Shown piece after piece: positions 26,337 to 33,751 of a stretch of DNA of 64,000 nucleotides. Below the pieces are notes generated by a model, which made no database searches, was not told where the DNA came from, and saw nothing but the letters and a program-made list of their open reading frames with translations. Each line of letters begins with the position of its first letter. The stretch's first letter is position 1. Origin of the DNA: VXMO01 sp965205915 (GTDB taxonomy: Bacteria; Chloroflexota; Dehalococcoidia; UBA6926). Where the stretch lies: assembly GCA_965205915.1 (NCBI GenBank), contig OZ242191.1, forward strand, positions 124,001 to 188,000, in the 5' to 3' direction. The position numbers and the translations under genes are program-made.

Positions 26337-27957
26337 CCGGCCCGGTCTCGTCAATTCGTTGATTGATTGTCACCCAACGGTCATAGAGATCCTCGGTGAC
26401 AAGGCCATAGCCCGTCTCGTATGAACCCCTTTGTATGTCAAGCGGCATTTCAGCGACTATTGACCCCTTTCGACCGTTACCTTGCTGGAACAACCATGCT
26501 CCAACCTGGTCCTGCTTCAGAGCTGCACCTGCTCCCGCGATGCCTTCCCGCTTATCTTCCGGCAAGTCAGATAGCCGTACCAAGTTGGCTAGTTCTTCAA
26601 GTACCCACTCGCTGTGGGTAGTCAAGATGATGCGGACTCCAGCCTGTACCACCCGGGAAAGCTGGCGGAGCATTTCCACCTGCATGGCTGGGTGCAAGTG
26701 AGATTCCGGTTCCTCAATGATAAGAACCTCGCCTGGCTTTACCACATTTCGCAAATACAGGACAATTGGAGCCAACTCGGTGACCATGGACGAAGCCGAC
26801 ATCAGGGGCACGTCAGAGTCCCAACCCGTCGGTCTGTACGAATACACTGGATAGCCTGTCGACGAAACCTCTCGTCGTACTGCACCCCGGAGAATCTCTT
26901 CTTGGATTCGTGCGGTCACCTCAGCCCTTAAGTCCCCTAGGGCGGTATCTCGACTCCTGCTTCTGCGCAACGGCGCATCTTCCATGTTGAGTAGCTGTTC
27001 GAGAAAATCGGCGAGAACGCCGGACAATGTTGGCAGCGCAGCCTCGCGGTCAATTCCAGCGCGAGAGGCCTTCCGGTACAAAGAACTTACTACTACACGG
27101 TGTGCGTGCATAATTCCGGCGCGATCTGCTGGCAGATAGTACGCACCTGCTGTCAACGGGTCGAAAACATGGGCCCCTACCATGTCGGTCAGTTCTGCAA
27201 GATATCGCCTTAGTATGTGGGTATTCTCTTGGTCGTCATTGCCCCGAAGGAACCGCAAGGGCAGCGAGCGAAATAGGGGCACGCCTTCCCGAGTCGCATT
27301 ACTCGGTCGACCACGGACAGCATTGAGTTCGTCCAAAATCGTGGCAGACATTTCAACCGAGTCATCCCCCAAAAGGATCTCATATGAGTAGCCCTCATCA
27401 GATCGGGTGGGATCCTGAAAAGACCGGCCTACCGTCACACTTGTGGGCGATTTACCTCTATGCCTCTTGAGGCTCGCCAAATCTTCCGCTCCAAAGGCGC
27501 GAACCATCTCGAGTCCTAGATCCTCCTCTAGAAGTGGCAAATTTCGGAGGCTGGGCTGCACCAGGTTCCGTGCAACCCTCTCTGGAATGACCACCTCGCT
27601 AATATCATTGCCCTCCGTCATCGACTCGCGAAGCATATGAGACAAGCCAACGGTATCCGAGGGTTCGTGGCTGAGCAGGGTTCCGAAGACTGACGCCCTT
27701 CTAATCCCTTGGCGGAGTGTCCTGCCTTCGAAGTCACCACTAAAAAACTTGTGGAGGGCGTAGATCAATATCGCCAAATAAGACTTGCCGGTATTGCTCG
27801 GACCCACAAAGACGGTGAGTGGACGGAGGTCAATGCTGGCCCGCTCTATCGGGCCAAAGTTGGCAACGTCCAGCGTGAGATTCTTAAACTCGGGCGTTTC
27901 CGCCACATCCTTGGTCTCCATGCGGCCATTATACTTGGATAAGCCGACATGACCCAT
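26329..27957 (-). CDS. AAA (OLD/ABC-like) ATPase of the XRE-ImmA-ATPase-nuclease operon
   Basis: The start is taken as the ATG at 27957, which overlaps the upstream stop in TGATG; an internal start at 27921 is possible. The protein has about 542 residues. It opens with an ABC-type strand (FKNLTLDVANFGPIERASIDL) and Walker A GPSNTGKS at residues 52-59. Between this and Walker B LIIEEPES near residue 415 lies a long inserted domain, and an H-loop ILTTHSEW follows. That is the AAA_15/AAA_21 pattern of OLD-like and Septu/PARIS-like sensor ATPases. No Toprim domain follows, so it is not an OLD nuclease; the separate downstream gene seems to supply the nuclease. Middle region not recognised. Confidence 0.8.
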   Translation of the reverse strand: MGHVGLSKYNGRMETKDVAETPEFKNLTLDVANFGPIERASIDLRPLTVFVGPSNTGKSYLAILIYALHKFFSGDFEGRTLRQGIRRASVFGTLLSHEPSDTVGLSHMLRESMTEGNDISEVVIPERVARNLVQPSLRNLPLLEEDLGLEMVRAFGAEDLASLKRHRGKSPTSVTVGRSFQDPTRSDEGYSYEILLGDDSVEMSATILDELNAVRGRPSNATREGVPLFRSLPLRFLRGNDDQENTHILRRYLAELTDMVGAHVFDPLTAGAYYLPADRAGIMHAHRVVVSSLYRKASRAGIDREAALPTLSGVLADFLEQLLNMEDAPLRRSRSRDTALGDLRAEVTARIQEEILRGAVRREVSSTGYPVYSYRPTGWDSDVPLMSASSMVTELAPIVLYLRNVVKPGEVLIIEEPESHLHPAMQVEMLRQLSRVVQAGVRIILTTHSEWVLEELANLVRLSDLPEDKREGIAGAGAALKQDQVGAWLFQQGNGRKGSIVAEMPLDIQRGSYETGYGLVTEDLYDRWVTINQRIDETGPDG

Positions 27958-28910
27958 CACAAGAATTCAAACTTCGCCCGCTCCAACTGCGGCCTGATGG
28001 CCACTCGGTTCTCCAGAGGCACAGCGACAGCGACCACCTTGGCCACTTGGCCGTGCCAGATTACCGGTCTCGCGGCTACTGCGATCGGGCGCTGTGGGAT
28101 TGAGCCACAAGATCGTGGGTTACCGTGTGGTCCCGGCTGGCAGCGGGATTCGGCGTAGGCAGGCCGTCCGCTTTCGATGACGTGGTAAGCGAGCGAGCCC
28201 GGTCGCGGCAGGGTACCACGGATCGGTTGCCCACCTCTGTTACCGCTTAACAAGTGGTCTCTTCTCGCGCCGAATCCCTCGGTGTTTCTGATGACCGTCG
28301 CGCGAAACGCGCCAGGCGTCGGACGATCTGGCCATGAGAGCGGGGCGCCATCCGTGCGGCGTTCATACAGGGCGATGAGCATTGGCTGTTCTTTCATGAC
28401 CTCGGCAAGCCTCATCGCCACCGAGGAATATGAACGGCCGTACTGTCTCTGAATCTCAACCACGTCCAGTCCGGAGGCGCGGGCGACGGCGTGGAACAGG
28501 TCGGCGCTCATCATGGTCGCCGCAGCGAATTTGTCCGCGTCCGCACACAGCGTTGTGGAAGTAGGACAGCTGTCGAATATATCGGCCAGAGTCTCATGGA
28601 TAATCTCGTAGGTCTCGTGCAGAAGAGTGTGTTCTTGCGCGCCCTTCCACTGCCCCAACGAGTAGCGGATGTCGTATCCGCCTTCCGGCGCGCTGAAATG
28701 GATACCGCGCAAACCGTGGGGCAACTGTCCACCGCTCACGGTGCCGATACCGCCTTCCTCTAGTAGGCGGGTCAATTCCTCCCTATCGGGACGATGCGGC
28801 AACTGAAAATACTCCCGGAACTTGATAGCGGCCGTTTCAGGTTCAAGCTGCCCTGATGATGCGTTTTCACATGCAAGGAGCCCGCAGAAGTCACGGAGTG
28901 TTCGCATCAA
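27957..28910 (-). CDS. ImmA/IrrE-like (COG2856-type) protein with altered metal motif and extra C-terminal domain
   Basis: The 317-residue protein overlaps the XRE gene in an ATGA. Residues about 85-135 match the ImmA/IrrE zinc protease region, but HExxH reads HETYE followed by a further H (HTLLHETYEIIHE), so the second ligand is shifted or lost. A following FAAATMMSADLF stretch matches the family's FAA..LMP helix. Residues about 190-317 form an unrecognised C-terminal region rich in Pro and Arg. XRE plus ImmA pairs control mobile elements and defence operons by cleaving the repressor. Here the altered motif leaves proteolysis in doubt; it could be a sensor. Confidence 0.7.
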   Translation of the reverse strand: MMRTLRDFCGLLACENASSGQLEPETAAIKFREYFQLPHRPDREELTRLLEEGGIGTVSGGQLPHGLRGIHFSAPEGGYDIRYSLGQWKGAQEHTLLHETYEIIHETLADIFDSCPTSTTLCADADKFAAATMMSADLFHAVARASGLDVVEIQRQYGRSYSSVAMRLAEVMKEQPMLIALYERRTDGAPLSWPDRPTPGAFRATVIRNTEGFGARRDHLLSGNRGGQPIRGTLPRPGSLAYHVIESGRPAYAESRCQPGPHGNPRSCGSIPQRPIAVAARPVIWHGQVAKVVAVAVPLENRVAIRPQLERAKFEFL

Positions 28911-29314
28911 TCGAGAAGCCTCTTTCCACTGAACCGCTCGTACATTTCGACGATGAACCGCTTGGCATCCATGGACATCGGGCCGCTCGGACGGGTGCCG
29001 AACTTGAATCGAGGATCGGCTAAGACGTACTCAAACGCGCGGCCCACCTCGGCTTCCGGGTCGATTCGCGGATCGGGCACTACGTCGTCGCCCAAGCCGG
29101 CGCTTCTGACCAAGTCGCGCACGTCGACGTTGTAGAGACCGGCGAGTCGCGTCAGCAATTTCAACCCGGGCTCGCGCATGCCCCGCTCGACCTCGGACAG
29201 GTAGGAAATGCTGATTCCGGTGGCAACGTACACGTCCCTCAGGCTCAGGCCTTCGCGGAGCTTGCGGAGCAAGGGACCCAGCTCCATTTCGTAGTAGCTC
29301 TCTGCTTGCGTCAT
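28907..29314 (-). CDS. XRE-family regulator
   Basis: A 135-residue protein with an HTH_3 domain: LGPLLRKLREGLSLRDVYVATGISISYLSEVERGMREPGLKLLTRLA, residues about 12-58. An acidic linker and a C-terminal helix (MDAKRFIVEMYERF) follow. GAGGTGG precedes the ATG. It is the first gene of the operon and overlaps the ImmA-like gene by 4 nt, the standard repressor-protease pairing. The likely operator is the GTTCTACAAT box at its own promoter and the divergent one. Confidence 0.88.
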   Translation of the reverse strand: MTQAESYYEMELGPLLRKLREGLSLRDVYVATGISISYLSEVERGMREPGLKLLTRLAGLYNVDVRDLVRSAGLGDDVVPDPRIDPEAEVGRAFEYVLADPRFKFGTRPSGPMSMDAKRFIVEMYERFSGKRLLD

Positions 29315-29360
29315 GTTCCACCTCGGTTGTGCTCTTGCCCTGTTCTGAGGGCTGCAAGCA

Positions 29361-29389
29361 ATTGTAGAACGCTTGTGTTATTTGAGCAA
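29361..29389 (-). promoter_or_regulatory. Promoter of the XRE-ImmA-ATPase-nuclease operon
   Basis: On the minus strand TTGCTC (-35) is followed by exactly 17 nt and TACAAT (-10), 47 nt before the XRE start codon. The -10 lies inside the 10-mer GTTCTACAAT, which recurs in inverted orientation at 29477-29486, so repressor binding there would block this promoter. Confidence 0.6.
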
Positions 29390-29466
29390 ACAATACTGTC
29401 CCCGGCCGCCCTCTTTGCTTGGCAAGGAACCGCCAGAACCGTTAGACTCTCGGTAACAGTACGTAT

Positions 29467-29486
29467 GTTCTGTAGTGTTCTACAAT
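29467..29486 (+). promoter_or_regulatory. Operator/-10 region for the divergent HTH cassette
   Basis: Two direct half-sites, GTTCTGTA and GTTCTACA, are spaced 10 bp start to start (one helical turn). The second, extended to GTTCTACAAT, is a perfect inverted copy of the box in the opposite promoter and contains a TACAAT -10. No good -35 was found, which fits a promoter needing an activator. Confidence 0.5.
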
Positions 29487-29509
29487 CCTGGACGCTGGGG
29501 GTGTTACCT

Positions 29510-29692
29510 ATGAAGAGCACAACCAAGAAGGAACGGGACCTGACGCCGGAGCAGCAGCAGATCGTCGACGACGGTCTCCGCATCCTGGCCCGGATGATCG
29601 TTCGGCGGCACATGAAGGAAACGGCTCCGCGAGAGCATCAGGGCGGCGGCCCACCTGAGGCGGACAACACAGTCGACGGAGGTGCGCGATGA
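29510..29692 (+). CDS. Small charged protein, first gene of the HTH cassette
   Basis: A 60-residue protein (MKSTTKKERDLTPEQQQIVD) starting at the ATG at 29510 behind GGGGGTG. One amphipathic helix (DDGLRILARMIVRRHMKE) is followed by a disordered Gly/Pro/Asp tail. No family recognised. It overlaps the next gene in ATGA, the first of several such couplings. Upstream in-frame codons lie in the promoter region and are excluded. Confidence 0.6.
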   Translation: MKSTTKKERDLTPEQQQIVDDGLRILARMIVRRHMKETAPREHQGGGPPEADNTVDGGAR

Positions 29693-29937
29693 GACTGCAC
29701 ACGAACCATAACCGTCGGGTCCGCATCAAATCCAATGCAGTTTACGAAATTCTGGATCGCCTGCACATGTCACAGAGCGAACTCGCTCGCCAAGCAGGGT
29801 TGTCGACCGGCTATGTGTCGCAGGTCATCAGCGGCAAGCGGACGCCCTCTCCGCCCGTCCGGCGCAGGATTCAGACGACGCTCGGAGTCGACGATTTCGA
29901 TGAGCTCTTTGAATTGGAGGCTACTCATGGCACGTAA
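29689..29937 (+). CDS. Small XRE/Cro-type helix-turn-helix protein
   Basis: 82 residues with a clear HTH: YEILDRLHMSQSELARQAGLSTGYVSQVISGKRTPSPPVRRRIQ. The remainder is an acidic tail (VDDFDELFELE). It is a lone DNA-binding domain, overlapped at both ends by neighbours (ATGA before, 11 nt after). Confidence 0.82.
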   Translation: MRLHTNHNRRVRIKSNAVYEILDRLHMSQSELARQAGLSTGYVSQVISGKRTPSPPVRRRIQTTLGVDDFDELFELEATHGT

Positions 29938-30319
29938 GTCCGAACCACCTGCAGATCTGATCGTCGCCGACCCGGAGATTCCCGACGACTTTCGTAGGCG
30001 TCTGGAACTCTTTAAGGAGGGTACCGGGCTCACTTGGGAAGGCTTCGCCCAATGCGTAGGTGTTGCCGAGAGGCAAGTGCAGCGATGGCGTCGTGGATGC
30101 GAGCCGAGCGGAGGAAGCATGATGGGTCTCCTTAAGGTGGCGGCTCGCAGGAAGGGTGGACTTCGCCTGTTTCTCGGGGAGCTGGTGCCGGATGACACGA
30201 ATATCGTTGCCTCTGGCCGTCCCGCCTCTCAGTCAGGCCGTTCCAGCCGTACTGTCCCCGTGTCGCAGATGCCGCTTCTGCCCGGCCGACGCACGGAGAA
30301 AAGGCCGCAACCTCAATGA
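29927..30319 (+). CDS. Small HTH-like protein, cassette paralogue 1
   Basis: 130 residues from the ATG at 29927, with GGAGG upstream inside the previous gene. The core DDFRRRLELFKEGTGLTWEGF, then VGVAERQVQRWRRGCEPSGG, is an XRE-like HTH ending in a W-R-R-G-x-x-P turn. A 45-residue basic, Ser/Pro-rich tail follows. The core recurs in the next two genes. It ends in ATGA with the next start. Confidence 0.72.
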   Translation: MARKSEPPADLIVADPEIPDDFRRRLELFKEGTGLTWEGFAQCVGVAERQVQRWRRGCEPSGGSMMGLLKVAARRKGGLRLFLGELVPDDTNIVASGRPASQSGRSSRTVPVSQMPLLPGRRTEKRPQPQ

Positions 30320-30585
30320 CATCGTCTCCTCAACAGCCGGAATTCCAGCCCGATTTCCCGACCCGATTCCGGAGCTTCAAGAAACTCACCGGCATGTCCA
30401 CACGGCAAATCGCTCAGCAAATCAATGCCCCAGTCGACATCCTCAAGAATTGGGAGCGAGGCGGGACGCCGCGCGGTCTCGTCCTCCTCAGATTGATGGT
30501 ACTGGCCAACCGGACGCCTAATGGGATGGACACGCTGTTCCCGCTGCTGGCCGCCGACATCCGGGAGCTTGATGCTCGTCGGTAG
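30316..30585 (+). CDS. Small HTH-like protein, cassette paralogue 2
   Basis: 89 residues. The core TRFRSFKKLTGMSTRQIAQQ, then INAPVDILKNWERGGTPRG, matches the FKE.TGLSW..LA....V....V..W.RG..P pattern of the adjacent genes. A short helix LLRLMVLANRTPNGMDTLF follows. Overlaps both neighbours. Confidence 0.72.
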   Translation: MTSSPQQPEFQPDFPTRFRSFKKLTGMSTRQIAQQINAPVDILKNWERGGTPRGLVLLRLMVLANRTPNGMDTLFPLLAADIRELDARR

Positions 30586-30847
30586 CCCGATGCGACACCC
30601 TTACCGAAACCGGTCCCCTGCCCCGTCCACCTTGCCCGATGATTTCAGGTATCGCCTCGTGCGTTTCAAGGAGGCGTCGGGCTTGTCATGGAGGGCCTTG
30701 GCGAAGGAACTCGAGGTCAACCCTTACCGGCTTCGAGAGTGGCGGCGCGGCATCACCCCCAGCACACCGCATCTCGTCCATTTGCTCGGTTTAGCAGAGC
30801 AAATTGGCCTGGGGGAGGTGTTTGCGGGATCGCCGCCTGACACGTAG
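30572..30847 (+). CDS. Small HTH-like protein, cassette paralogue 3
   Basis: 91 residues if it starts at the ATG at 30572, which has GGAG four bases upstream and overlaps the previous stop; an ATG at 30590 is an alternative. The core DDFRYRLVRFKEASGLSWRA, then LEVNPYRLREWRRGITPSTP, is the same domain as in the two preceding genes. Confidence 0.7.
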   Translation: MLVGSPMRHPYRNRSPAPSTLPDDFRYRLVRFKEASGLSWRALAKELEVNPYRLREWRRGITPSTPHLVHLLGLAEQIGLGEVFAGSPPDT

Positions 30848-30901
30848 ACTTGTAGATCGCAGAACCCACCAAACCGTATCTGCAAGGAAGGAAGCGGCGC
30901 G

Positions 30902-31015
30902 ATGCCACGAGCTATGGCAAACGGTGGCAGGGGCGGCAGCGGTAACAACCCCAACTATCCAAGCACGACGGGCAACCCGTCAGGCGGCGGAAGGGGCAAC
31001 GAGCCAAAGAAGTAG
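30902..31015 (+). CDS. 37-residue glycine/asparagine-rich peptide
   Basis: ATG at 30902 is preceded by AAGGAAGG. The peptide MPRAMANGGRGGSGNNPNYP continues with Gly, Ser, Thr and Arg and ends in NEPKK. It is low complexity with a basic end, so coding status is uncertain. The strong ribosome site, its place at the end of the HTH cassette and the hairpin immediately after support it. No family recognised. Confidence 0.45.
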   Translation: MPRAMANGGRGGSGNNPNYPSTTGNPSGGGRGNEPKK

Positions 31016-31022
31016 AACGCCA

Positions 31023-31051
31023 GGCTCCCGCGCTCATTGAGCGCGGGAGCC
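31023..31051 (+). terminator. Hairpin at the end of the HTH cassette
   Basis: A perfect 13-bp stem with a 3-nt loop: GGCTCCCGCGCTC-ATT-GAGCGCGGGAGCC, beginning 7 nt after the stop of the small peptide. It is not followed by a T-run, so it may be an mRNA-stabilising or weak terminator structure. Confidence 0.6.
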
Positions 31052-31071
31052 TCTACCGGAGTTATTGATTC

Positions 31072-32154
31072 GTGCACTTCATCTTGGATGCGAATGTCGT
31101 AATCTCTGAGGGATTCGGGCAGAGTGCCCGTGTAAGTGCTTTACTGTCTGCCTCAGGAGCAGTCGGCTACACAGTCTACCTTCCCAGTCCAGCTTTGGAG
31201 GAGATAACGTCGGAATTCTCTAGGAGACTAGCAGGAAGGTTACACAAAACCAAGCAGGCTATGGCGGAGTTATCCGGTGGATTGGGGCGTGATGTGAGTT
31301 CTTCGCTGAACAGTATCGAGATTGCTTCCGAGAGGCAAGCACTGCGAGAGAGACTATTGGCTCAACTTCGCGATGCGGAGGCCCAGATTCTAGACTACCC
31401 GGGCATATCACACGAGGAATTGGTCAAGCGGGCAACTGAGAGAAGAAGACCATTTGACAGCAAAGGGTCCGGCTACCGAGATAGTTTGATTTGGCAGTCG
31501 GCAGTTGACCTTGCCCATAGCGTGAGCGGACCAATTGTTCTTGTATCGTCAGACAAAGATTTCGCCGACGATCATGGAAAGCTGCACCAAGAACTAAAGG
31601 AGGAACTGGTCAGACTTGGACTGCCGGAGGATAGGATTGTCTTGATTCCTAACCTTGCTGAACTGGTGGAGAATCACGTACGTCCACAACTCGGATTAGC
31701 CCCGTGGGATCGACCGCTTGAAGCGTTGGCCCAAAAGGGGCTGAACTTGGAAGATTCAATAGGAATGACAATCCAAGATGCCCTCTTGGGTCAGGAGTGG
31801 GAGCCGCGGGAGTTGGGATTACCTGACGAGTATGAATCACCCAATCTGGAATCGGTTCAAGGTGTTTCCGACCTTACGATATTGGACACAAGATCGCTGC
31901 CCTCAGATCAACTACTGATTAAGGTCAGGGCTAATATCGAAGCAGAATTCCAGACCTTCATCTTCAAGCCAAATTGGTATGGCCTTGACGATCCTAGGTT
32001 AGCGCTCATAAACGAGGACTGGAATAGGCACTACCTCGAGGCTGGCATTATCTTGCTATTAGAGTGTGAATTGGACCTAGTGATCGACGATTCGAATCCA
32101 AGAGAGCCTGAGATTCGGGATGTCTCCGTCGCGTTGAGGCTTGTCGACGACTAG
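31072..32154 (+). CDS. PIN-like (DUF4935-type) ribonuclease domain protein
   Basis: A 360-residue protein with a GTG start at 31072 and GGAG upstream. PIN hallmarks are the N-terminal FILDANVVI (first Asp), a Glu in PALEEIT, the strongly conserved GSGYRDSLIW (Asp) and VSSDKDFADD (Asp pair). The 'F..KGxGYRD' block is typical of DUF4935 PIN-like proteins, which are frequent in defence islands. The second half (about residues 205-360) is beta-rich and unrecognised. Codon use is lower in GC than in the conjugation genes. It converges with the replication-relaxation gene, stops 10 nt apart. Confidence 0.75.
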   Translation: MHFILDANVVISEGFGQSARVSALLSASGAVGYTVYLPSPALEEITSEFSRRLAGRLHKTKQAMAELSGGLGRDVSSSLNSIEIASERQALRERLLAQLRDAEAQILDYPGISHEELVKRATERRRPFDSKGSGYRDSLIWQSAVDLAHSVSGPIVLVSSDKDFADDHGKLHQELKEELVRLGLPEDRIVLIPNLAELVENHVRPQLGLAPWDRPLEALAQKGLNLEDSIGMTIQDALLGQEWEPRELGLPDEYESPNLESVQGVSDLTILDTRSLPSDQLLIKVRANIEAEFQTFIFKPNWYGLDDPRLALINEDWNRHYLEAGIILLLECELDLVIDDSNPREPEIRDVSVALRLVDD

Positions 32155-32164
32155 TCGTCCTAAT

Positions 32165-33751
32165 TCACCTAGAGGACTCCGTGATGTGGCCAGCTACTTG
32201 CAGTGGCAGGAGGGTGCCGAACCGTTCCGCCTCCCCCCGCGCCACGCTCCTGAAATTCGCCGCCGTCACCTCATCCTCCACGACGATGAGCACCTCAGGG
32301 GTGAAGCCATGGTCGTCGCGGGGGCGGTCTGTGGAGTAGTAACGGAGGTAGGGGCTGAGGCGCTCTCGCATGGTGCTTGGGCGGACGGCTCGGCGCTCCC
32401 ATTCCAGGAAGAATGCCTTGACTTCCCTGCCCCTCTTCATCATGACAAAGGCGTCAGGGTTGATGGCCCGGACGCTCCCGTTGTGGCGGAAGTATCGTGA
32501 TGCCCTGTGCGGCGGATCGAGTTGGATATTCTCCCAGCCATCTCCGCGCGCCCGCTCAACCGTGTCCGCGAGAAATCGATGTACTGCATCCGTGTGTTCG
32601 CTGTTCCTCAGCAATTGCCGCACTCGCCTGCCGGAGACGTTCTCCCAGTCCAACGGCAGGGCCGGATCGACGTGCATGACACTCCACCGCTGACGGGCCG
32701 TTCCTACCGATGACCTATCGCGTCGGGCCAGCAAGCCCAGGCCAAGATCGCTGAGGGCAACGCGGCGACCATCAAGGCTCAGGTGTTGAATTAGCCCAGC
32801 GGTCTTGAGCCGACCCATGATCTGCGAGAGGCGTGACGGTGAGATTTCCATCAACCATCTCAGACTCGGGTACTTGATGCCCGGCCAATCGCCGATGACG
32901 TTCAGGGCGCGCTTGTCAGCCGGATAGAGAGCGGCGGGCAGGTGCCGCGGGTGAATGCGGTCGAGAGGCTCGTTGATACTTAGGTTGCTCGGCACATCCA
33001 CCTTCGACAGCGGCGTCTCGGCGGGCAGAGATCCGACAGTGGAAGGCTGTCGAAGAGCAGCGTCTATGTCGACCTTCGCATTGCCGCCCGGCATCTGCCA
33101 GATGCGGTCATCGGGCCCCGCAAAGACCGCATCTGACTCAACGCCCACAAACGTCGGGACACGTTCCGTAAACATCATGCGGCGGGTGTGTCGTCGTCGA
33201 ATCTCGTCCTGCGTGAGCACGATGATTCCGCCGGGCATCGGGCCATCGCGTAGCCGCCCCAACCTCTTGGCGAACGAGCTGCGGTCACTCATCTGACCCT
33301 GCCGCATGATGCCGATAGTCCTTCCGTCACCGAGCGTGATGGATGCGTCCAATGCGGCCGCCCTGTACCACCTCATGCTTGTTGGCGGGTAATAGTCAGC
33401 GATCAGCACCGCAACGCGGTAGATGGCGGCGACGGCATCCAGCCGCTCCATGAAGAGATTCTGCCACTGCGCTGAAACCGGGTATCCGCGAAGAATCGCC
33501 TCGACGGACTTGCCCGCCAACCGTGCCAGTTCTTCAACTCCCGCTGCCGTCACGTAGTAGCGTTCCGTTCGCGGCAGCAACTCCGTTGCATGCGGAACCG
33601 CGCCAACTAGCCCCAGATCCTCCAGCCTATCCGCCGCCCGGTACGCCTCGGAGTTTGACCATCCCGTCATGGGCGAGAGTTCCCCACGGCCCAGGGATGG
33701 CGTGTCGGCAAGCTGCCTGAGAATATCCGCCGATGCTCCTGTCAATTTCAT
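32165..33751 (-). CDS. Replication-relaxation family protein of the conjugative element
   Basis: 528 residues with two winged-helix segments. One is N-terminal (ADILRQLADTPSLGRGELSP with SEAYRAADRLEDLGLV) and one central (YPSLRWLMEISPSRLSQIMG with LKTAGLIQHLSLDGRRVALS). A C-terminal nuclease-like region follows, with NPDAFVMMKRGREVKAFFLEWE. This arrangement is that of replication-relaxation/MobC-type proteins encoded beside VirD4 genes in Gram-positive and Chloroflexi ICEs. It overlaps the coupling protein gene in ATGA. It may act with or as the DNA-processing relaxase; no other relaxase is visible. Confidence 0.72.
   Translation of the reverse strand: MKLTGASADILRQLADTPSLGRGELSPMTGWSNSEAYRAADRLEDLGLVGAVPHATELLPRTERYYVTAAGVEELARLAGKSVEAILRGYPVSAQWQNLFMERLDAVAAIYRVAVLIADYYPPTSMRWYRAAALDASITLGDGRTIGIMRQGQMSDRSSFAKRLGRLRDGPMPGGIIVLTQDEIRRRHTRRMMFTERVPTFVGVESDAVFAGPDDRIWQMPGGNAKVDIDAALRQPSTVGSLPAETPLSKVDVPSNLSINEPLDRIHPRHLPAALYPADKRALNVIGDWPGIKYPSLRWLMEISPSRLSQIMGRLKTAGLIQHLSLDGRRVALSDLGLGLLARRDRSSVGTARQRWSVMHVDPALPLDWENVSGRRVRQLLRNSEHTDAVHRFLADTVERARGDGWENIQLDPPHRASRYFRHNGSVRAINPDAFVMMKRGREVKAFFLEWERRAVRPSTMRERLSPYLRYYSTDRPRDDHGFTPEVLIVVEDEVTAANFRSVARGEAERFGTLLPLQVAGHITESSR

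Noticed and set aside
25869..27957. Assignment of the ATPase-nuclease pair to Septu, Gabija or PARIS
   Set aside because: The small partner lacks an HNH motif, the ATPase lacks a fused Toprim/OLD nuclease, and the partner is not DUF4435-like in length or motifs.
30804..31040. 78-codon frame after the HTH cassette
   Set aside because: It overlaps the paralogue 3 gene and the hairpin and has no ribosome site; the 37-residue frame at 30902 is better supported.
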